Below are positions 35,727 to 38,485 of a stretch of DNA of 38,485 nucleotides, in pieces. The stretch is from Pseudomonadota bacterium. GTDB taxonomy: Bacteria; Pseudomonadota; Alphaproteobacteria; Caulobacterales; Caulobacteraceae. The stretch lies in assembly GCA_963205005.1 (NCBI GenBank), contig CAUJHW010000147.1, positions 1 through 38,485 of the forward strand, written 5' to 3'. The notes under the pieces were generated by a model, which had not been told where the DNA came from, ran no database searches, and worked only from the letters and a program-made list of their open reading frames with translations. The number at the start of each line of letters is the position of its first letter. Position 1 is the stretch's first letter. The position numbers and the translations under genes were made by a program.

Positions 35727-36605
35727 TTACAGGCGGCGCTCTAGCACGAAATCGACGCTCGCCCGCAGGAAATCAGCCCGGGGGCCGAACGCATCCAGGT
35801 GAGATTTCGTCTGCATCTTCAGCAGTCCAAGCCGCTCGCGCGCCGCGTCGACGCCCAGCAGGGTGACGAACGTGGTCTTCCCGGCGGCCGCATCCTTGCC
35901 CACCGCCTTGCCGACGGTGGCGGCGTCGCCCTCGGCGTCCAGCAGGTCGTCGACGATCTGGTAGGCCAGGCCCAGGTCGTGCGCGAAGTTCATCAGGGCG
36001 TGGCGCTCGGCCTCCTGGGCGCGGGCCAGGACCAGCGGCAGCTCGAAGGCGCAGGCGATCAGGACGCCCGTCTTGAGCCGCTGCATCCGCGCCACACCGC
36101 CGAGGTCCTCGCGGACGCCCAGCATGTCGATCATCTGGCCGCCGACCATGCCGCGGGCGCCGGACGCCACGGCCAGCCGCATCACCAGTTCGGCGCGGAC
36201 ATTGCCGTCCGGGTGGGTGTCGTGATGGGCCAGGATCTCGAAGGCCGCGGTCTGCAGTGCGTCGCCGGCCAGCACCGCGGTCATCTCGTCATAGGCGATG
36301 TGCACGGTGGGCCGTCCACGGCGCATGTCGTCATCGTCCATGCAGGGCAGGTCGTCGTGGATCAGGCTGTAGGCGTGGATGCATTCCAGCGCGCAGGCCG
36401 CGCGCAGCACATGGCCCTCATCCACATCGAACATCCGGCCGGTCTCGAGGGCGAACCATGTCCGCAGGCGCTTGCCGGGGCCGAGCGCCGCGTAGCGCAT
36501 CGCCTCGGTCAGCCGGCTTTCGGGGCCGTCGGCGCGGGGCAGAAGCTCGTCCAGCGCGACGGTGACCAGATCAGCGGCCTCCGCCACCCGAGCGGCGAGG
36601 TCCAT
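35727..36605 (-). CDS. ispA: Polyprenyl (farnesyl) diphosphate synthase
   Basis: This 292-residue prenyltransferase condenses dimethylallyl/geranyl diphosphate with isopentenyl diphosphate. The first aspartate-rich motif is [14 protein letters not shown] (D84-D90) and the second is [20 protein letters not shown] near 42-48 binds isopentenyl diphosphate. Tyr and Ser at the chain-length positions before the first motif, and the insertion in that motif, fit bacterial farnesyl diphosphate synthase, though geranylgeranyl synthesis cannot be excluded. It starts on the last base of xseB (TGATG coupling) and is followed by dxs. Confidence 0.93.
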   Translation of the reverse strand: MDLAARVAEAADLVTVALDELLPRADGPESRLTEAMRYAALGPGKRLRTWFALETGRMFDVDEGHVLRAACALECIHAYSLIHDDLPCMDDDDMRRGRPTVHIAYDEMTAVLAGDALQTAAFEILAHHDTHPDGNVRAELVMRLAVASGARGMVGGQMIDMLGVREDLGGVARMQRLKTGVLIACAFELPLVLARAQEAERHALMNFAHDLGLAYQIVDDLLDAEGDAATVGKAVGKDAAAGKTTFVTLLGVDAARERLGLLKMQTKSHLDAFGPRADFLRASVDFVLERRL

Positions 36606-36844
36606 CAGCTGAACTCGGCGGGCTCGACGCCGGGGGCGCCGGCTCCCATGACGATCTTCTCGACCCGCAGGCGGGCGGCCGCCAGCCGGGCCTCGCAGTG
36701 GGCCTTCAGCGCCGCGCCCCGCTCGTACATGCGGATGGAGTCCTCCAGCGGCGCCTGGCCGGATTCAAGCTTCGCCACGATCTGCTCCAGCTCGGAGAGC
36801 GCGGTCTCGAAGGTCATGGCGGTGATGTCGGCGGGCTCGGACAT
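36605..36844 (-). CDS. xseB: Exodeoxyribonuclease VII small subunit
   Basis: The 79-residue protein has the XseB pattern [40 protein letters not shown] and a coiled C-terminal end. It binds several-fold to XseA to form exonuclease VII, which degrades single-stranded DNA; xseA is not in this window. As in many alphaproteobacteria it is first in xseB-ispA-dxs. The C-terminus ([11 protein letters not shown]) is variable. Its upstream gap holds the inverted-repeat element at 37001-37132. Confidence 0.95.
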   Translation of the reverse strand: MSEPADITAMTFETALSELEQIVAKLESGQAPLEDSIRMYERGAALKAHCEARLAAARLRVEKIVMGAGAPGVEPAEFS

Positions 36845-37000
36845 GCGTGGGGTTCCCAGGTCGGCGCAGGTTTAGTGGGCTCGGCCGGACGGGTCCAGCC
36901 GAAGGTGCGGCCCGGCTTGCGTGTCGGCGCGGACCCAGAGCGCGCACGTCAAGCGCCCCACGGCGCGGGCGGTGGGGGAAGAAGGGTGCGGGCCTGAGAT

Positions 37001-37132
37001 TCCCCGCTCATCCCGGCGAATGCCGGGACCCAGAGGCATGGCGTGGGGGCAGGTTCTATGGACGCTGAGCCTATCCCATCCGCATTCCAGCTTTGAGATC
37101 TGGATCCCGGCATTCGCCGGGATGAGCGGGGA
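37001..37132. repeat. Intergenic inverted repeat with 33-bp arms
   Basis: The left arm 37001-37033 and right arm 37100-37132 are reverse complements with one mismatch, separated by 66 bases. Each arm contains a smaller palindrome, CCCGGCGAATGCCGGG (left) and CCCGGCATTCGCCGGG (right). The right arm ends at the base before the stop codon of the LexA-box gene. This is the REP/MITE-like layout common in Caulobacteraceae genomes. It may act as a terminator between this gene and xseB, or be a non-autonomous mobile repeat; no transposase is near. Confidence 0.8.
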
Positions 37133-37780
37133 TCAGCTGGAGTCGCGGCGCCGGGCGGTGGGTGGCGGCGTCGGCAGGAGGCCGCCGGCGCCGCTGGAGG
37201 CCAGCCAGCGGGACCGGCTCGCAGGAGCAGCGGAGGGCCGCACCCGCGGGGCTGCGGCCGCGCCGGACGGCGAAGGTCCGAGGCGGGACGGACAGTCCGC
37301 CTGATTCAGCAGGCCTCGCAGCCTGGGCAGGGTGTGGTCGCGGACGTCGGCGGGCAGCGCCTCGCGCCGCGCTTCGGCCCGCGTCGCTGCGACGCCCAGG
37401 GTCTTGAGGAATTGAGGCAGGCTGACCGGCTCATAGTCGCGATCACGCTCGCGCTCGGTCTCGAGGTGGTCCAGCCGTTCGGTCTCCGGGCCCTCGGTCT
37501 CAGGCCGCTCCGGGGCCTCCGGCGACCCGGCCAGCCCGGCCAGCACGCGCGCGGCGCCCGGCGTCACGCCCGCGCCCAGCGCCATCTTGAGCCGCATGCC
37601 CATCCGCACGGCGAAGAAACAGTGCCGGAACTCCGCCGAGGCGGCCAGGAACAGGTCCGTGTCGTCCCCCGCCCCCTTGGCCATCTCCGCCGCCGCCGTC
37701 CCCAACGCAAACGCACACGCCGTCATCGCCCCGATCATGTCGGGCGGCGGCGCGGCAGGGGTTGCGGCGGTGGATGACAT
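37133..37780 (-). CDS. Uncharacterised protein under a LexA-box promoter
   Basis: I do not recognise a named domain in this 215-residue protein. Residues about 15-75 look like a small helical domain (AFALGTAAAEMAKG, FLAASAEFRHCFFAVRMGMR), followed by an acidic, Glu/Arg/Pro-rich linker (85-115) and a second conserved-looking block (YEPVSLPQFLKTLGVAA, LPRLRGLLN). The last 45 residues are Arg/Pro/Ser-rich and probably disordered. No signal peptide or membrane helix is clear, so it is probably cytosolic. The ATG at 37780 is chosen because the promoter predicts a transcript beginning at or near it; an upstream in-frame start would cross the promoter. It has no Shine-Dalgarno site. Internal starts at Met15 or Met19 are possible. 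Confidence 0.7.
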   Translation of the reverse strand: MSSTAATPAAPPPDMIGAMTACAFALGTAAAEMAKGAGDDTDLFLAASAEFRHCFFAVRMGMRLKMALGAGVTPGAARVLAGLAGSPEAPERPETEGPETERLDHLETERERDRDYEPVSLPQFLKTLGVAATRAEARREALPADVRDHTLPRLRGLLNQADCPSRLGPSPSGAAAAPRVRPSAAPASRSRWLASSGAGGLLPTPPPTARRRDSS

Positions 37781-37782
37781 AA

Positions 37783-37797
37783 GAACAAAGCTAGAAC
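37783..37797 (-). promoter_or_regulatory. LexA (SOS) box
   Basis: GTTCTAGCTTTGTTC fits the alphaproteobacterial LexA box GTTC-N7-GTTC exactly. It covers the predicted -10 element of the following gene and ends 3 bases before its ATG, so bound LexA would block the promoter. The distal GTTC is also half of the palindrome GAACATATGTTC (37794-37805). Confidence 0.72.
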
Positions 37798-37816
37798 ATA
37801 TGTTCGGAATTGTCAA
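37788..37816 (-). promoter_or_regulatory. Sigma-70-type promoter, probably giving a leaderless mRNA
   Basis: TTGACA (perfect -35) is at 37816-37811 and TAGCTT (-10, 3 of 6 matches) at 37793-37788, with 17 bases between. Transcription would begin about 7 bases later, at or next to the ATG at 37780, so the mRNA would have almost no leader. The -10 is weak, so the exact start may shift by a few bases. Confidence 0.55.
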
Positions 37817-37915
37817 CGGCGCTACGTTGCACGCCCGCGCCCCCGACGACCGTGAAGCGCCAGACGGAGACATTGTATTGCGGCCAGAAAGCGGACCTTC
37901 CCAATGTCCGCGCGT

Positions 37916-37928
37916 GGGGGGGGGGGGG
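37916..37928. repeat. Homopolymer run of 13 G
   Basis: Thirteen G in a row lie between the LexA-box gene and the secreted orphan, downstream of the latter. No reading frame crosses it usefully. Such runs slip in replication and are also prone to sequencing error, so the length is uncertain. Confidence 0.8.
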
Positions 37929-37952
37929 AGCGGACCTAGCTGCCGGTCGTCC

Positions 37953-38444
37953 TCAAGGGAGGGTCACGCGTGTGCCGGTAAACGATCCCTGAAACGGCTC
38001 TCCGGCGGGCTTCCCGTCGGCATCAAAGGGTTGGGCGGAACGGTTGCCCGTCAATTGATCGCCATCAACCTTGAGGTCGAACGAGAGGTCGAGGCGTCCG
38101 ACAAATTTGCGGGTCCCACGGTCCGCCGTGATCTCGACCCACTTTCCGACGATCCGATCCCCTCTTGTGATCCAGATCCCCTTGCCGTCACTGTCGCTTG
38201 TCCTCGCATTGCCGGCGTCGGGATTGGCCTGTTGCATCGTGCCGTCGGCATTGAAGACGTACATGTGGAAGGGGAACGGTGCCGTTTCGTCCTTGACGAT
38301 CCATACGCCGACTACGGCATTCGCGTGGTTGGCGGGCGCGATGGCAGCAGGCTTGGCGGGACCTGCCACAGCCACCGCCGGGACCATGCCGCACAGAACG
38401 ACTGCGCCGAGGGCTGCGATGGACGTCGAAGGCGGAGCTATCAT
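37953..38444 (-). CDS. Small secreted protein of unknown function
   Basis: The 163-residue precursor has a signal peptide (about 1-28, ending VAVAG). The mature part is beta-rich, with VVGVWIVKDETAPFPFHMYV, FNADGTMQQANPD, RIVGKWVEITADRG and FVGRLDLSFDLKVDGDQL. This pattern of alternating strands with GxW recalls small lipocalin-like or similar barrels, but I do not recognise the family. It stands alone at the window end. The ATG at 38444 has no clear ribosome site. The 41 bases upstream inside the window hold nothing recognisable. Confidence 0.7.
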   Translation of the reverse strand: MIAPPSTSIAALGAVVLCGMVPAVAVAGPAKPAAIAPANHANAVVGVWIVKDETAPFPFHMYVFNADGTMQQANPDAGNARTSDSDGKGIWITRGDRIVGKWVEITADRGTRKFVGRLDLSFDLKVDGDQLTGNRSAQPFDADGKPAGEPFQGSFTGTRVTLP

Positions 38445-38485
38445 CGGGACAGCTTAGGCACGCCAGCAAATGTCCGCCATGGGTC

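Noticed and set aside
33706..35802. A 698-codon open frame on the plus strand across dxs
   Set aside because: It is fully antisense to dxs, which has all family motifs; its translation is Gly/Arg/His/Gln-rich without any domain, as expected for high-GC shadow frames.
37916..37928. The run of 13 G as a phase-variation switch
   Set aside because: It lies after the end of the secreted orphan and outside the promoter of the other gene, so a length change would not alter a frame or a promoter spacing.
1..38485. CRISPR array, prophage, insertion sequence, tRNA or rRNA
   Set aside because: No spaced direct repeats, transposase, integrase, phage structural gene or RNA gene signature was seen on either strand.

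Overview
The window is high-GC (roughly two-thirds G+C) alphaproteobacterial chromosome, almost certainly from the family Caulobacteraceae (Phenylobacterium, Caulobacter or a near relative). The evidence is a CckA-type hybrid histidine kinase directly after fliQ-fliR-flhB, a fliL-fliM operon that continues into a bitopic PflI/DUF6468-type protein, a perfect TTAA-N7-TTAA (CtrA-type) site between two flagellar operons, a sigma-54-type promoter before flgF, and an alphaproteobacterial GTTC-N7-GTTC LexA box. No rRNA, tRNA, CRISPR array or insertion sequence was seen. Coding density is high and no gap between genes exceeds about 300 bases.

Layout. (1) 1-7026, metabolism: the start of one DUF885 peptidase and a complete tandem paralogue (-), an exported M20 peptidase (+), a divergent pair of Fe(II)/2-oxoglutarate-dioxygenase-fold enzymes (TauD-like -, PhyH-like +), a dienelactone-hydrolase-like enzyme (-), an inverted-repeat element and an SDR oxidoreductase (-). 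(2) 7100-11345: fliQ-fliR-flhB-cckA on the minus strand, with a TTAACCAT half site upstream. (3) 11433-13738: an osmoprotectant-type ABC importer in which permease and binding protein are one polypeptide; then an exported Cu/Zn-SOD-like protein (+) and a second inverted-repeat element. (4) 14475-16830: flgB-flgC-fliE (-) and fliO-fliP (+), divergent around the CtrA-type site. (5) 16951-19711: gamma-glutamyltransferase and a quinone-oxidoreductase-like MDR enzyme. (6) 19807-26010: fliL-fliM-pflI-like-motE-like plus a 973-residue exported helical-repeat protein, tightly packed on the minus strand. (7) 26226-29257: flgF-flgG-flgA-flgH (+). (8) 29343-33790: an RTX-type protein (-) and a DUF1800/DUF1501 export pair (+). 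(9) 33787-36844: xseB-ispA-dxs (-), the usual isoprenoid cluster. (10) 36845-38485: an inverted-repeat element, an unknown gene under a LexA-box promoter, a run of 13 G, and a small secreted orphan.

How the genes work together. Three flagellar blocks supply export-gate parts (FliO, FliP, FliQ, FliR, FlhB), the proximal rod (FlgB, FlgC, FliE, FlgF), distal rod (FlgG), L ring (FlgH), the P-ring chaperone (FlgA), the switch (FliM) and the stator-associated FliL. CckA feeds the CtrA phosphorelay that, in Caulobacter, turns on class II flagellar genes, so the window holds both the regulator and probable targets. The candidate sites fit that hierarchy: CtrA-type elements at fliQ and flgB/fliO, and a sigma-54 element at flgF, which in Caulobacter is a later class.

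The parts least explained by known biology are the two genes after the pflI-like gene (motE-like and the 973-residue protein), the LexA-box gene with a predicted leaderless transcript, and the SOD-like protein that has lost one zinc histidine. I do not see a wholly novel defence or mobile system here.
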